Origin: Oscillospiraceae bacterium
Lineage (GTDB): Bacteria; Bacillota; Clostridia; Oscillospirales; Oscillospiraceae
Direction of reading: 5' to 3'
Assembly: GCA_015067995.1 (NCBI GenBank)
Contig: SVLJ01000016.1
Location: 1 to 64,000, forward strand
DNA length: 64,000 bases
Both the position numbers and the translations under genes were made by a program. A model generated the notes under the pieces. That model did not search any database, was not told where the DNA came from, and saw nothing but the letters and a program-made list of their open reading frames with translations. Below are positions 56,172 to 64,000 of this stretch, piece after piece. Every line of letters begins with the position of its first letter. Position 1 is the first letter of the stretch.

Positions 56172-57173
56172 TTATTTCAGCACATCCAGATCAGCGGCAT
56201 CGAACCCGGCATAGCCGCGTTCGCGCAGCAGCACCTGCACCTCGTCCAGCGTGGGCAGGGAGGGGGTGGCACCCATCCGGGACACGGTGATGGCAGCGGC
56301 ATGGCTGGCAAAGGCCAACGCTTCGCCCTCCGGCAGGCCGGCAGTGACGCCGGTGCAGAAGGAGGCTACGAAGGAATCGCCGGCGGCGGTGGGGTCCTTC
56401 ACCTCAGGCATACGGACGCAGGCGGTGGAGCGGATGCCGTCCGCCGCGCAGACCACAGAGCCGTTTCCCCCCAGAGTGATCATCACCTTTTCCACGCCCT
56501 TTTCCCGAAGGGCATTGGCCACGGCACCCAGATCGTCCTGATCCACGCCGTTCTCATATGTGCGGATGGGGGACATGCCCGCCAGCAGAGCAGCCTCATG
56601 CTCGTTGGGAGACAGCCACGTGGCACAGGCCAGAAGCTCTTCCGGCATGGGAGCGGCAGGAGCGGGGTTCAGCATCACCGGAACACCGGCAGCCTTGGCA
56701 CAGGCGGCGACGAAGCAGGTGGTCTCCATGGCGATCTCCAGCTGGAGCATCACCAGATCGTACGCCTTCACGCCCTCGCGAAGCCATTCCAGATCCTCGG
56801 GGCGCAGGTCATAGTTGGCGCCGGGGACAATGAGGATGCGGTTCTGGGCACCATGCTCCGTCACCTGCAGCTGGATATCCGCCACACCGGTAGCATGTTC
56901 AGAACTGATCTTCACCCGGGAAACATCCACACCGGCAGAGGCAGAGGATGCCAGCAGTTCCCTGCCGAAGGCATCGTCGCCCACGCAGCCAACCATGGTG
57001 ACCTCGGCACCCAGACGGGCACACTGGATGGCCTGATTGGACCCCTTTCCGCCGGGAGCAGTGCGGAATTCGAAGCCGGTAACAGTCTCACCCATATTGG
57101 GAACTCTGGGGGCAGATGAGATCAAATCCATCATAAAGCTGCCCACTACAAGAATCTTCGGTTTTTTCAGCAT
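56172..57173 (-). CDS. rbsK: Ribokinase (PfkB family)
   Basis: 333 residues; phosphorylates ribose released by the nucleoside hydrolases. The start at 57173 follows AGAGGTCG. Sugar-binding motif GGKGSNQA lies at 42-49, the substrate lid region at 10-25, and the anion hole and catalytic base in DPTAAGDSF near 264-272. Other PfkB kinases cannot be fully excluded, but GGKGSNQA and the context of nucleoside breakdown favour ribose. Confidence 0.9.
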   Translation of the reverse strand: MLKKPKILVVGSFMMDLISSAPRVPNMGETVTGFEFRTAPGGKGSNQAIQCARLGAEVTMVGCVGDDAFGRELLASSASAGVDVSRVKISSEHATGVADIQLQVTEHGAQNRILIVPGANYDLRPEDLEWLREGVKAYDLVMLQLEIAMETTCFVAACAKAAGVPVMLNPAPAAPMPEELLACATWLSPNEHEAALLAGMSPIRTYENGVDQDDLGAVANALREKGVEKVMITLGGNGSVVCAADGIRSTACVRMPEVKDPTAAGDSFVASFCTGVTAGLPEGEALAFASHAAAITVSRMGATPSLPTLDEVQVLLRERGYAGFDAADLDVLK

Positions 57174-57305
57174 ATCTATCGACCTCTCGTCATTCAGATT
57201 CGCAGGTATGTAATTTCGTATCCCATTTTATATCTCCCGGAGAAAAAGCGCAAGAGAAACGCCACTTTTCCTTTTTTTCAGATTCCTTTAAGAGAAAATA
57301 TGTAG

Positions 57306-57311
57306 TATAAT
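57306..57311 (+). promoter_or_regulatory. -10 box of the GldA-like operon
   Basis: TATAAT, 56 bases before the GTG start at 57368. The -35 is poor (TTCCTT at the right distance). Confidence 0.5.
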
Positions 57312-57367
57312 ACATGTAACTTGAGGCGAAGCGGGCAAGCCGCTCCGCTACCGCAGGAGGTAATCAC

Positions 57368-58381
57368 GTGATTGAAGTTAGAAATCTGGTGAAGCGCTAC
57401 GGCCGCCGCTGCGCCGTGGATCACCTGAGCTTCACAGTAGAAGACGGACAAATCTTTGGTTTCCTTGGACCCAACGGCGCAGGCAAGTCCACCACCATGA
57501 ACATCATGACCGGCTATCTGGCTCCCACGGATGGCGAGGTGCTGGTGGACGGCCACAGCATTCTGGAGGAACCGGAGGAGGCCAAGCGCCGCATCGGCTA
57601 TCTGCCGGAGCAGCCGCCCCTGTATCCCGACATGACGGTGCGGGAATATCTGTCCTTTGCCGCCGAGCTGAAGGGCATCGCCAAAAAGGATCGGAAGGAA
57701 CAGCTGGCCAAGGCCATCACCCTAACGCATCTGGAGGACGCGGAGCATCGGCTGATCCGCAACCTTTCCAAGGGCTACCGCCAGCGCGTGGGTCTGGCAC
57801 AGGCCATACTCGGCTTCCCAAAGGTCATCATTCTGGACGAGCCTACCGTGGGTCTTGACCCCCGGCAGGTAGTGGAGATCCGTGATGTGATCCGCCAGCT
57901 GGCAGAGGATCACACCGTCATCATCAGCTCCCACATCCTATCGGAGATCCGTGCCATATGCGATCAGGTGCTGATCATCCGCAAGGGCAAGCTGGTGGCC
58001 TGCGACACTCCTGACCGACTGGAAGAGATCCTTTCCGCAGACAACGCCATCGAGCTGGTGGCCAAGGGCGGTCAGGAAGCGGTGGAGGCCGTGCTGCAGA
58101 GCGTTCCCGGCATCACGCAGCAAACCGTAACTGCACAGGCCGGCGGCACTACCCGCATTACGCTCCGCACAGAGACCGATTCCCGGGAAATGCTGTTCCT
58201 GTCCTTTGCCGCTGCAGGTTTGCCTCTGCTGGAGCTGCGGACCAAGAATGCCTCTCTGGAAGAGGTCTTCCTTGACCTCACCGCCGAGGACGACAATCTG
58301 GCCGCCAAGGCCGCCCGTCTGCTGACGGGACAGGCTGTGGCGACCGATGACAGCACTGACGAAGGAGGTGAGCGCGCATGA
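57368..58381 (+). CDS. ABC-2 type exporter ATPase (GldA-like)
   Basis: 337 residues, GTG start after AGGAGG. Walker A GPNGAGKST lies at 38-46, the Q-loop in LPEQPPLYPDM near 79, the signature LSKGYRQRV near 132, Walker B VIILDEPTVGLD near 152, and the H-loop SSHILSE near 187. Residues beyond 215 are a C-terminal extension with a small beta domain. The gene order ATPase, permease, GldG-like, DUF4340 is the known arrangement of gliding-motility-type ABC exporters in non-gliding Clostridia, with substrate unknown. Confidence 0.93.
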   Translation: MIEVRNLVKRYGRRCAVDHLSFTVEDGQIFGFLGPNGAGKSTTMNIMTGYLAPTDGEVLVDGHSILEEPEEAKRRIGYLPEQPPLYPDMTVREYLSFAAELKGIAKKDRKEQLAKAITLTHLEDAEHRLIRNLSKGYRQRVGLAQAILGFPKVIILDEPTVGLDPRQVVEIRDVIRQLAEDHTVIISSHILSEIRAICDQVLIIRKGKLVACDTPDRLEEILSADNAIELVAKGGQEAVEAVLQSVPGITQQTVTAQAGGTTRITLRTETDSREMLFLSFAAAGLPLLELRTKNASLEEVFLDLTAEDDNLAAKAARLLTGQAVATDDSTDEGGERA

Positions 58382-59244
58382 GCGCCATTTACAAGCGGGA
58401 GCTCCGCGCCTATTACCACTCCATGATCGGCTGGGTATTCACCGCCGCCATGCTGATCCTGGTTGGCATCTACTTCATGGCCTTTAACATGTATCAGGGC
58501 TATGTGTACTTCTCCTATGCACTGTCCTCCGCCAGCAACATGCTGATGCTGTTGGTTCCGGTACTGACCATGCGCTCCATGTCTGAAGAGCGGGCAAGCC
58601 GAACCGACCAGCTGCTGCTGACTGCACCGGTATCTGTGGGCAGCATCGTGCTGGGTAAATTCCTGGCCACCTTGACGGTGTTTGCCGTCCCCATGATTTT
58701 GCTGTGCATCTGCCCCCTGATCATCCGCAGCAACGGCTCCGCCGCGCTGCTGGCAGACTACTGCACTATGCTGGCCTTCCTCCTGCTGGGCGGCGTTCTG
58801 ATCGCGCTGGGCATGCTGATCTCCTCTCTGACAGAGAGCCAGCTCATTGCCGCCGTAGCCACCTTCGCCGCCCTGCTGGTGGTGTTTCTCTGGGACGGCC
58901 TTGTTTCCTTCCTGCCCGACAGCGCTTCCGGGTCCCTGATGAGCATGACGGTTCTGCTGGGCCTGGTATGTCTGGGACTGCAGGCACTGTCCAACAACTG
59001 GAAGATCTCCTGCGGTATCGCTGCAGCAGGCGGTGCTGCGCTGGCCGGTGTGTGGTTCTATGACTCCACACTGTTTGAAAACCTGCTGCCCAACACGCTG
59101 GCAAAATTTTCTCTGCTGCCCCATTTTCAGGCCTTTGCCAGCGACCACGTGTTTGATCTTTCCGGCGTCATTCTGTACATCTCCCTGACGGCTCTTCTGC
59201 TGTTCCTGTCCGTTCAGGTGATCCAGAAGCGCCGCTGGAGCTAA
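58378..59244 (+). CDS. ABC-2 type permease (GldF-like)
   Basis: 288 residues with six membrane segments, overlapping the ATPase gene by ATGA. 'SMSEERASRTDQLLLTAPVSVG' near 68-89 (shown in part as EERASRTDQLLLTAPVS) is the conserved cytoplasmic loop of this permease family. It forms the channel with the ATPase at 57368. Confidence 0.92.
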   Translation: MSAIYKRELRAYYHSMIGWVFTAAMLILVGIYFMAFNMYQGYVYFSYALSSASNMLMLLVPVLTMRSMSEERASRTDQLLLTAPVSVGSIVLGKFLATLTVFAVPMILLCICPLIIRSNGSAALLADYCTMLAFLLLGGVLIALGMLISSLTESQLIAAVATFAALLVVFLWDGLVSFLPDSASGSLMSMTVLLGLVCLGLQALSNNWKISCGIAAAGGAALAGVWFYDSTLFENLLPNTLAKFSLLPHFQAFASDHVFDLSGVILYISLTALLLFLSVQVIQKRRWS

Positions 59245-59257
59245 GGAGGTGCCGGAT

Positions 59258-60655
59258 ATGAACAACAACCAGAAACATGCACATTCCGCCGCCAAGCGGC
59301 ACGGCACCTTCTCCGTAGGCCTGATCGCCATCGCGGCGGCGGTCACCATCCTCATCAATCTGCTGGCCGCTCAGCTGCCGGGCTCCTGGAAGCAGTTTGA
59401 CCTGACCAACAGCGGCATCTACAACATTTCCGACATCTCTTTGAACATCGTCAACGCCATGACTGAGGACGTGAAGATCGTGGTGCTGGCTGATCGACTG
59501 AATGTGGATACCCGTATCTCCCGATTCCTGGACAAGTATACCGGACTTTCCGACCATCTGATTCTGGAATATATCGATCCCGTTGTGTTCCCCGCTGTTC
59601 TGAACCAGTATGCGGCACAGGCCGGCGATGTGGTGGTTTGCTGTGAAGCCACCGACCGTCAGCAAATCTTCGCGCTGGAGGAAGTCATCGGCTACGACGA
59701 AGCTTCTTACTATTATACCGGTGTCAAGACGGAGACCGATTTTGACGCAGATGGTCTGCTGACCGCTGCAGTGGACGGTGTGCTGAACACGGTCGGCCAC
59801 AAGGTCTACACCCTCCACGGCCACAGCGAGGTCGTCATGTTTGAGGCAGTGGAGAAGCTGCTGGGGAAATCCCATATCGAGGTTGACTATTTAAACCTGA
59901 TGACCGACGGCGAAATTCCCGCCGACTGCGAGATGCTCATCATCACCGCTCCCATCAAGGACCTGGCAGATGACGAGTTGGTGAAGCTCCGGGAATATCT
60001 GGCCGCAGGCGGACAGATCATCTATTCCATGGATGGCAGTGAAACCTCTCTGCCCAACTTTGAGGCACTGTGTGCCGAGTACGGCATGACAATCAATCCC
60101 GGCTATGCCATGGACGCCAACTCCTATTATCAGAACAACCCCTTCCTGACCTTCCCGAAATTCACCACCGGCACAGATGCCACCGGCATCATCGCCAGCG
60201 GTCAGATGCTGATGATGTATATGTCCCGGGGTATGACCCTCACCGATCCCGCCAGAGAGAGCATCACCGTGAAGTCCTTTCTGGATACCAGCGACAAGGG
60301 CTACCTGATGGTCAACAACGAAGCCATGAATCCCGGCAAGTATTCCGTGGGCGCCGTGGCCACCGAGCAGGTGGGAGACAAGAAGGCCCGTCTGATCGTC
60401 TTCGGCAGCCGTTCTCCTCAGGACATGGAACTGACCAGCGCATTCGGCAATCTGGACAATCTGGACTTTTTTGTGACCACCGTTGCCGCAGGCTTTAACG
60501 ATGTATCTCCCATCAGCATCCCCGCTGTCAGCCTCGGCGAACCCCACAACACGGTGATGAACGGCGGCCTCCTGTCCCTGCTGATCGTGGCCGCTCTCCC
60601 CGCACTGGTACTGCTGACCGGCTTCATCCACTGGCTGCGCCGCCGCAGACTGTAA
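59258..60655 (+). CDS. GldG-family ABC-associated protein
   Basis: 465 residues. The start is the ATG at 59258, seven bases after AAGGAGG; a GTG three codons earlier lies inside that ribosome site. There is one N-terminal membrane helix (about 20-40), a large extracytoplasmic region with 'VYTLHGHSEV' near 183 and an ABC_transp_aux fold, then a C-terminal helix (about 435-458) and basic end WLRRRRL. It probably docks the exporter's substrate outside the membrane. Confidence 0.9.
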   Translation: MNNNQKHAHSAAKRHGTFSVGLIAIAAAVTILINLLAAQLPGSWKQFDLTNSGIYNISDISLNIVNAMTEDVKIVVLADRLNVDTRISRFLDKYTGLSDHLILEYIDPVVFPAVLNQYAAQAGDVVVCCEATDRQQIFALEEVIGYDEASYYYTGVKTETDFDADGLLTAAVDGVLNTVGHKVYTLHGHSEVVMFEAVEKLLGKSHIEVDYLNLMTDGEIPADCEMLIITAPIKDLADDELVKLREYLAAGGQIIYSMDGSETSLPNFEALCAEYGMTINPGYAMDANSYYQNNPFLTFPKFTTGTDATGIIASGQMLMMYMSRGMTLTDPARESITVKSFLDTSDKGYLMVNNEAMNPGKYSVGAVATEQVGDKKARLIVFGSRSPQDMELTSAFGNLDNLDFFVTTVAAGFNDVSPISIPAVSLGEPHNTVMNGGLLSLLIVAALPALVLLTGFIHWLRRRRL

Positions 60656-60676
60656 GCGAAAAGGAGCATTTCTTTT

Positions 60677-61681
60677 ATGACCCGATCTCAGAAGCGAATT
60701 TTCAATCAGCTGCTGATCTTCCTGATCATTCTGGCCTTGCTGCTGACCATCGCCCTGCTGATACGGCGCCGCACGGATGCCGCCGATGCAGCCGGCGACA
60801 GCAACGCCAACACTTCTCAGACCGCGCAGACGCAGATCCCTACCATCACCGCTTTGTCCTGGAACAACAGCGATACCTTCCTGTCTTTCTCTGCAGGAGA
60901 AGACGGTGCATGGCAGTGGGACGGAGACAAGGACTTCCCTCTGGACACCAGCCTGCTGGATGAAATCAGAAAAGCCCTTTCTCCCATCCAGCCGGTGAAA
61001 ACCATTGCCGCAGGGGATGCCCTCAGCGCCTACGGTCTGGAAAACAGCAGCCTTGTTCTGACGGTGGGATATCAGGACGGAACCGTTCTGAAGCTGACCT
61101 TCGGCACACAGGTTCCCGGCGGCACCGATTATTACATGCTGCAGGGCGATGATGCCACAACGGTTTATGTGGTCGGCAGCACCGTTCCCGACGCCATGGA
61201 CACCGCGGTGTATGACATGATGGTTCTGCCGGAGCTGCCAACCATGGAAAACATTTCCTCCATTTCTCTGAAGAATGCCGGAAAATCTCTGCTGGCCACC
61301 TCTGTCGACGGAACCACCTGGCTGTGCAACAACACGGATATCTCCGGCAGCCAGCAGCTTACCAAGCTGGTGGACACGCTGTCCACCCTGACGCTGGACC
61401 GGTGTGAAAACTTCAAGCCCTCTCAGGACGGTCTGGCACTGTGGGGGATGGAGGTGCCCGGCGTGATCGTCGAGGTCTATTTCGATGAGGATCAGCTGCT
61501 GACGCTGCAGATCGGCAACCAGACACTGGATGGCAGCGGTTACTACGTCCGCGTCAATGACGACACCACCATCTATTCCATAGACACCCATTCTCTGGAA
61601 CCCATTATCACTGCGGCACAGCAGGGCTTCGTTTCTGACCCCGCGGCAAGTGCCGCCGCAGCATCCTCCGCACAGAATTGA
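60677..61681 (+). CDS. DUF4340 membrane-anchored protein
   Basis: 334 residues, start ATG at 60677 after AAAAGGAG. Membrane helix at about 10-30, then a Ser/Thr/Ala/Gln linker and repeated beta units (for example KALSPIQPVKTIAAGDALSA, then YGLENSSLVLTVGYQDG), the DUF4340 pattern. It always accompanies GldG-type proteins and is likely part of the same envelope complex. The Ala/Ser-rich tail is unstructured. Confidence 0.88.
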   Translation: MTRSQKRIFNQLLIFLIILALLLTIALLIRRRTDAADAAGDSNANTSQTAQTQIPTITALSWNNSDTFLSFSAGEDGAWQWDGDKDFPLDTSLLDEIRKALSPIQPVKTIAAGDALSAYGLENSSLVLTVGYQDGTVLKLTFGTQVPGGTDYYMLQGDDATTVYVVGSTVPDAMDTAVYDMMVLPELPTMENISSISLKNAGKSLLATSVDGTTWLCNNTDISGSQQLTKLVDTLSTLTLDRCENFKPSQDGLALWGMEVPGVIVEVYFDEDQLLTLQIGNQTLDGSGYYVRVNDDTTIYSIDTHSLEPIITAAQQGFVSDPAASAAAASSAQN

Positions 61682-61687
61682 TGCATC

Positions 61688-61718
61688 CATCTCCGGGGAA
61701 TAACCTTCCCCGGAGATG
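61688..61718 (+). terminator. Hairpin between exporter operon and two-component genes
   Basis: A 13-bp stem CATCTCCGGGGAA / TTCCCCGGAGATG with a 5-base loop, 6 bases past the DUF4340 stop. There is no U-run, so read-through into the regulator is likely. Confidence 0.6.
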
Positions 61719-61750
61719 CCAACTATGACCAAAAGAAAGGAGACAGGACT

Positions 61751-62428
61751 ATGCGTGTGCTGATCGTAGAAGACGAAGTGCGGCTGGCAGCGACCCTGCG
61801 GGATCTGCTGGAGCTGAACGGCTATACCGCCGACATGTGCCATGACGGAGAAAGCGGTCTGGACAACGCCCTGTCTTCCATCTACGATGTGATCATTCTG
61901 GATGTGATGCTGCCCAGGATGGATGGCTTTACGGTACTGCGGAAGCTGCGAGCCGCCGGATGCTCTGCGCCGGTGCTGATGCTCACCGCCAGGTCGGAGA
62001 TCTCCGATAAGGTGACGGGACTGGACAGCGGGGCAGACTACTACCTCACCAAACCCTTTGATCCCAAAGAGCTGCTGGCCTGCATCCGGGCGCTGACCCG
62101 GCGTCAGCCGGAACTGCGGGACACCGACTGTCTGCGCTGCGGCGACCTGCAGCTGGAAAAGAGTTCTTTTACTCTGCGCTGCGGCGACCGTTCCGTGCGC
62201 CTCAGCCGGAAGGAATTTGACATGCTGGAGCTGCTGATGCTCAACCAGAAGCTGGTGATCACCAAAGAAAACCTGCTGGTGAAGGTGTGGGGCTATGACT
62301 CCGATGCCGAGGACAACAACGTGGAGGTTTACATCTCCTTCCTGCGGCGAAAGCTGGAGCACCTGCATTCCACGGTGAAGATCCGTACCATCCGCATGGT
62401 GGGCTACTGTCTGGAGCCCACCAGCTGA
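61751..62428 (+). CDS. OmpR-family response regulator
   Basis: 225 residues. The receiver domain (1-118) has acidic pocket EDE (7-9), phospho-acceptor Asp51 in ILDVMLPRMDG, Thr in LTARSE near 79 and Lys in TKPFDP near 101. The winged-helix domain (128-224) has SRKEFDMLELLM and the recognition end RTIRMVGYCLE. The start at 61751 follows AAAGGAG. It pairs with the kinase at 62467 and is placed to control the exporter upstream. Confidence 0.95.
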   Translation: MRVLIVEDEVRLAATLRDLLELNGYTADMCHDGESGLDNALSSIYDVIILDVMLPRMDGFTVLRKLRAAGCSAPVLMLTARSEISDKVTGLDSGADYYLTKPFDPKELLACIRALTRRQPELRDTDCLRCGDLQLEKSSFTLRCGDRSVRLSRKEFDMLELLMLNQKLVITKENLLVKVWGYDSDAEDNNVEVYISFLRRKLEHLHSTVKIRTIRMVGYCLEPTS

Positions 62429-62466
62429 CCGACACCCCATACACAGAGAGGAAGGAGGGAGTCACC

Positions 62467-63696
62467 TTGATTCGCAAGCTGCAGCTGAAATTTGTAGCTG
62501 TGTGCATGACCATGGTAACCATCATACTGGCTGTGGTCTTTATGGCCGTATACATCTCCGCACAGCACAGCATCCAGCGGAACAGTCAGGAAGTGCTGGA
62601 ACGCGTCCTGCAGGAGGCCAGCTCCCTGATCCCCGGTATATCCATGCGCCCGGGGCTGAATTTCAACAACAAAGACGTTCATCTGCCTTACTTCACCGTT
62701 CAGGTTTGGGAGAACAAGGCCTATGTCACCAGCGGCACCTACGCTGACATGGAGGACACAGACGCCCTGCGCTCCATCTTGGGGGCATGTCTGGCACGGG
62801 AGGAGGATCAGGGTACACTGGAGCAGTACGGTATGCGCTATCTGCGCCGCAGCGGCGCTCTTACCACCCACGTCGCTTTCGTGGACATGTCCATGGAACA
62901 GGCCACCCTGCGCTCCATGATGCGCTCCTATCTGATGATCGGCTGTGCTGCACTGCTTTTGCTGCTGGGCGTATCCATCCTGCTGAGCCGCTGGGCCACC
63001 CGGCCAGTGGATAAAGCCTGGAAGCAGCAGCGCCAATTCCTCTCCGACGCCTCCCATGAGCTGAAAACGCCCCTGACTGTCATCCTCTCCAACGCAGAAC
63101 TGATGGAATCCGCCGGGCTGGAGGAACGTCCCGCCCGCTGGGCGGACAACATCCATTCCGAGGCACAGCGAATGAAAACGCTGGTGGAGGAAATGCTGAC
63201 GCTGGCACGGGCAGACAGCATGGAACGCACCACCGTATTCTCCCGGATCTCCCTGTCGGAGATCGCCATGGACTGCATCCTGCTGTTTGAGCCGGTGGCC
63301 TTTGAGGTGGGCAAGCATCTGGAATACTCCATCCGCAAGGATCTCGCCGTCAACGGCGACGGGGACAGCCTGAAACGGCTGATCTCCATTCTGCTGGACA
63401 ACGCCATCAAATACGGCGCCGACGGCGGCATCATTCGACTCAACGCCGACCTCACAGACCGGGGCGTACGGCTGGAGGTCAGCAACGAAAACGGCGGAAA
63501 GGCCATCCCGCCGGAGGTGCTGCCCCACCTGTTCGAACGATTTTACCGGGCAGATGAATCCCGAGGCGAGCAAAGCGGCTTCGGTCTGGGACTGAGCATC
63601 GCCGCCTCCATCGCCGCCGATCACAAGGGAGCTCTCCGGGCAGAAAGCGACACCGAGTCCACCCGGTTTATCCTGACACTGCCTGCCACGAAATAA
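62467..63696 (+). CDS. Sensor histidine kinase
   Basis: 409 residues, TTG start after GGAGGGAG. Two membrane helices (about 8-32 and 154-176) bracket an extracytoplasmic sensor of about 120 residues. HisKA is FLSDASHELKTPL with His197; N box LLDNAIKYG near 316; the G1-type region is short (SNENGGKAIPPE) where D-x-G-x-G is expected; F box LFERFYRAD; G2 GFGLGLSIAA near 375. The changed G1 motif (EVSNENGGKAI) is common in some Clostridia kinases. It signals to the regulator at 61751. Confidence 0.94.
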   Translation: MIRKLQLKFVAVCMTMVTIILAVVFMAVYISAQHSIQRNSQEVLERVLQEASSLIPGISMRPGLNFNNKDVHLPYFTVQVWENKAYVTSGTYADMEDTDALRSILGACLAREEDQGTLEQYGMRYLRRSGALTTHVAFVDMSMEQATLRSMMRSYLMIGCAALLLLLGVSILLSRWATRPVDKAWKQQRQFLSDASHELKTPLTVILSNAELMESAGLEERPARWADNIHSEAQRMKTLVEEMLTLARADSMERTTVFSRISLSEIAMDCILLFEPVAFEVGKHLEYSIRKDLAVNGDGDSLKRLISILLDNAIKYGADGGIIRLNADLTDRGVRLEVSNENGGKAIPPEVLPHLFERFYRADESRGEQSGFGLGLSIAASIAADHKGALRAESDTESTRFILTLPATK

Positions 63697-63717
63697 CGCA
63701 TGTCCCGGGAGGGAGAG

Positions 63718-63858
63718 ATGCCCCTGTGCAGCTGCGGCGCCAAGATCGACCGGCGCAACTACGGCCCCAACGGCTGGATCGACCGCCGGATCTACTACAT
63801 TGCCGTCCGCCCCGAGGACGCGGAGGCGGCAAGGCTGACCCTTGCTTCTCTCTCCTGA
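63718..63858 (+). CDS. Small protein with CxC motif (46 residues)
   Basis: ATG at 63718 with GGGAGGGAG just upstream, TGA at 63856-63858. The sequence begins MPLCSCGAKIDRRNYGPNG and has a basic, aromatic middle. It follows the kinase by 21 bases and is itself followed by a strong terminator, so it is probably the last gene of the operon. Function unknown. Confidence 0.55.
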   Translation: MPLCSCGAKIDRRNYGPNGWIDRRIYYIAVRPEDAEAARLTLASLS

Positions 63859-63872
63859 CCGATATACTGACA

Positions 63873-63899
63873 ACGCCCCGCCTGTGGCGGGGCGTTTTT
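63873..63899 (+). terminator. Terminator of the two-component operon
   Basis: ACGCCCCGC / GCGGGGCGT with a 5-base loop, then TTTT. Confidence 0.88.
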
Positions 63900-63909
63900 G
63901 CGCAAAAAA

Positions 63910-63940
63910 ACATCCCCGGCCCTCGCATGGCCGGGGATGT
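63910..63940 (-). terminator. Terminator of a minus-strand gene beyond the window
   Basis: A stem of 11 bp, CATCCCCGGCC / GGCCGGGGATG, 7-base loop, followed on the minus strand by TTTTTTT. The gene it serves is outside; no stop codon of it can be placed within the last 60 bases. Confidence 0.8.
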
Positions 63941-64000
63941 GATAGGAGGAGAACCGCGCGGCGCTTTGCGCTTCCGTGCATGGAATGGATCCCTGCTCAC

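Noticed and set aside
59891-62440. 849-codon open frame antisense to the GldG, DUF4340 and regulator genes
   Set aside because: It spans three well-supported plus-strand genes, is rich in His/Gln/Gly without domains, and is explained by GC-rich codon bias.
62404-63981. 525-codon antisense frame opposite the histidine kinase
   Set aside because: The kinase motifs on the plus strand are unambiguous; the antisense frame has no start signal or domain.

Overview
The window looks like a chromosomal segment of a gut Clostridia of the Oscillospiraceae type (Flavonifractor/Lawsonibacter-like). This is an inference from the moderately high GC content, strong AGGAGG ribosome sites, regular GTG/TTG starts, and repeated families of family-5 solute-binding lipoproteins and LysR regulators. 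No rRNA, CRISPR array or replication origin is visible.

Left part (1-19 kb): a cut-off AraC-type regulator, then three paralogous lipoprotein solute-binding genes (455-2218, 4466-6208, 15597-17342, all on the minus strand). Each lies beside a LysR gene of one shared subfamily. None has its ABC permease or ATPase partner here. The third heads a likely catabolic run: M20 peptidase, MmgE/PrpD protein, amidohydrolase and a CapA-type protein (15.3-10.0 kb). A fourth, unrelated LysR sits with an AEC-type carrier. Binding-protein genes 1 and 2 also share their 3' terminator, promoter layout and a near-identical 89-90 bp foldable element upstream.

Middle part (19-42.7 kb) is accessory DNA. It holds a DUF4143-type ATPase; a tightly packed minus-strand run of about ten small and unknown genes with two calcineurin-like phosphoesterases (25.8-20.7 kb) and a divergent XRE regulator; a DUF6788-type ATPase; a tyrosine integrase; a three-gene GHKL-ATPase / nuclease-like module (33.7-30.8 kb) with a divergent ribbon-helix-helix repressor and visible operators; and a second DUF4143 ATPase. 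At its right end are two overlapping genes for tyrosine-recombinase-like proteins, one fused to a GyrA C-terminal-like domain, divergent from an unknown 607-residue protein. Their catalytic residues are lost in a complementary way. This end abuts the intact initiator tRNA-Met gene (42707-42782). A 23-base copy of that tRNA's 3' end recurs in the same orientation at 3857-3879, beside a truncated IS200 element. That is the topology expected of an integrated island of about 38.8 kb.

Right part (42.7-64 kb) is core-like: tRNA-fMet, tRNA-Leu, mnmA, a sensor-less histidine-kinase-like protein, hpf and a 54-residue protein. Then comes a nucleoside salvage block: two nucleoside hydrolases, two permeases, an ATPase, a BmpA-type lipoprotein, divergent adenosine deaminase, and nearby ribokinase. 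Last are an SGNH hydrolase, a GNAT protein, a GldA/F/G-like ABC exporter with a DUF4340 protein, and an OmpR/histidine-kinase pair.

The best candidates for an undescribed system are the recombinase/gyrase-tail module at 36.1-42.4 kb and the GHKL/PD-(D/E)XK-like module at 30.8-34.3 kb.
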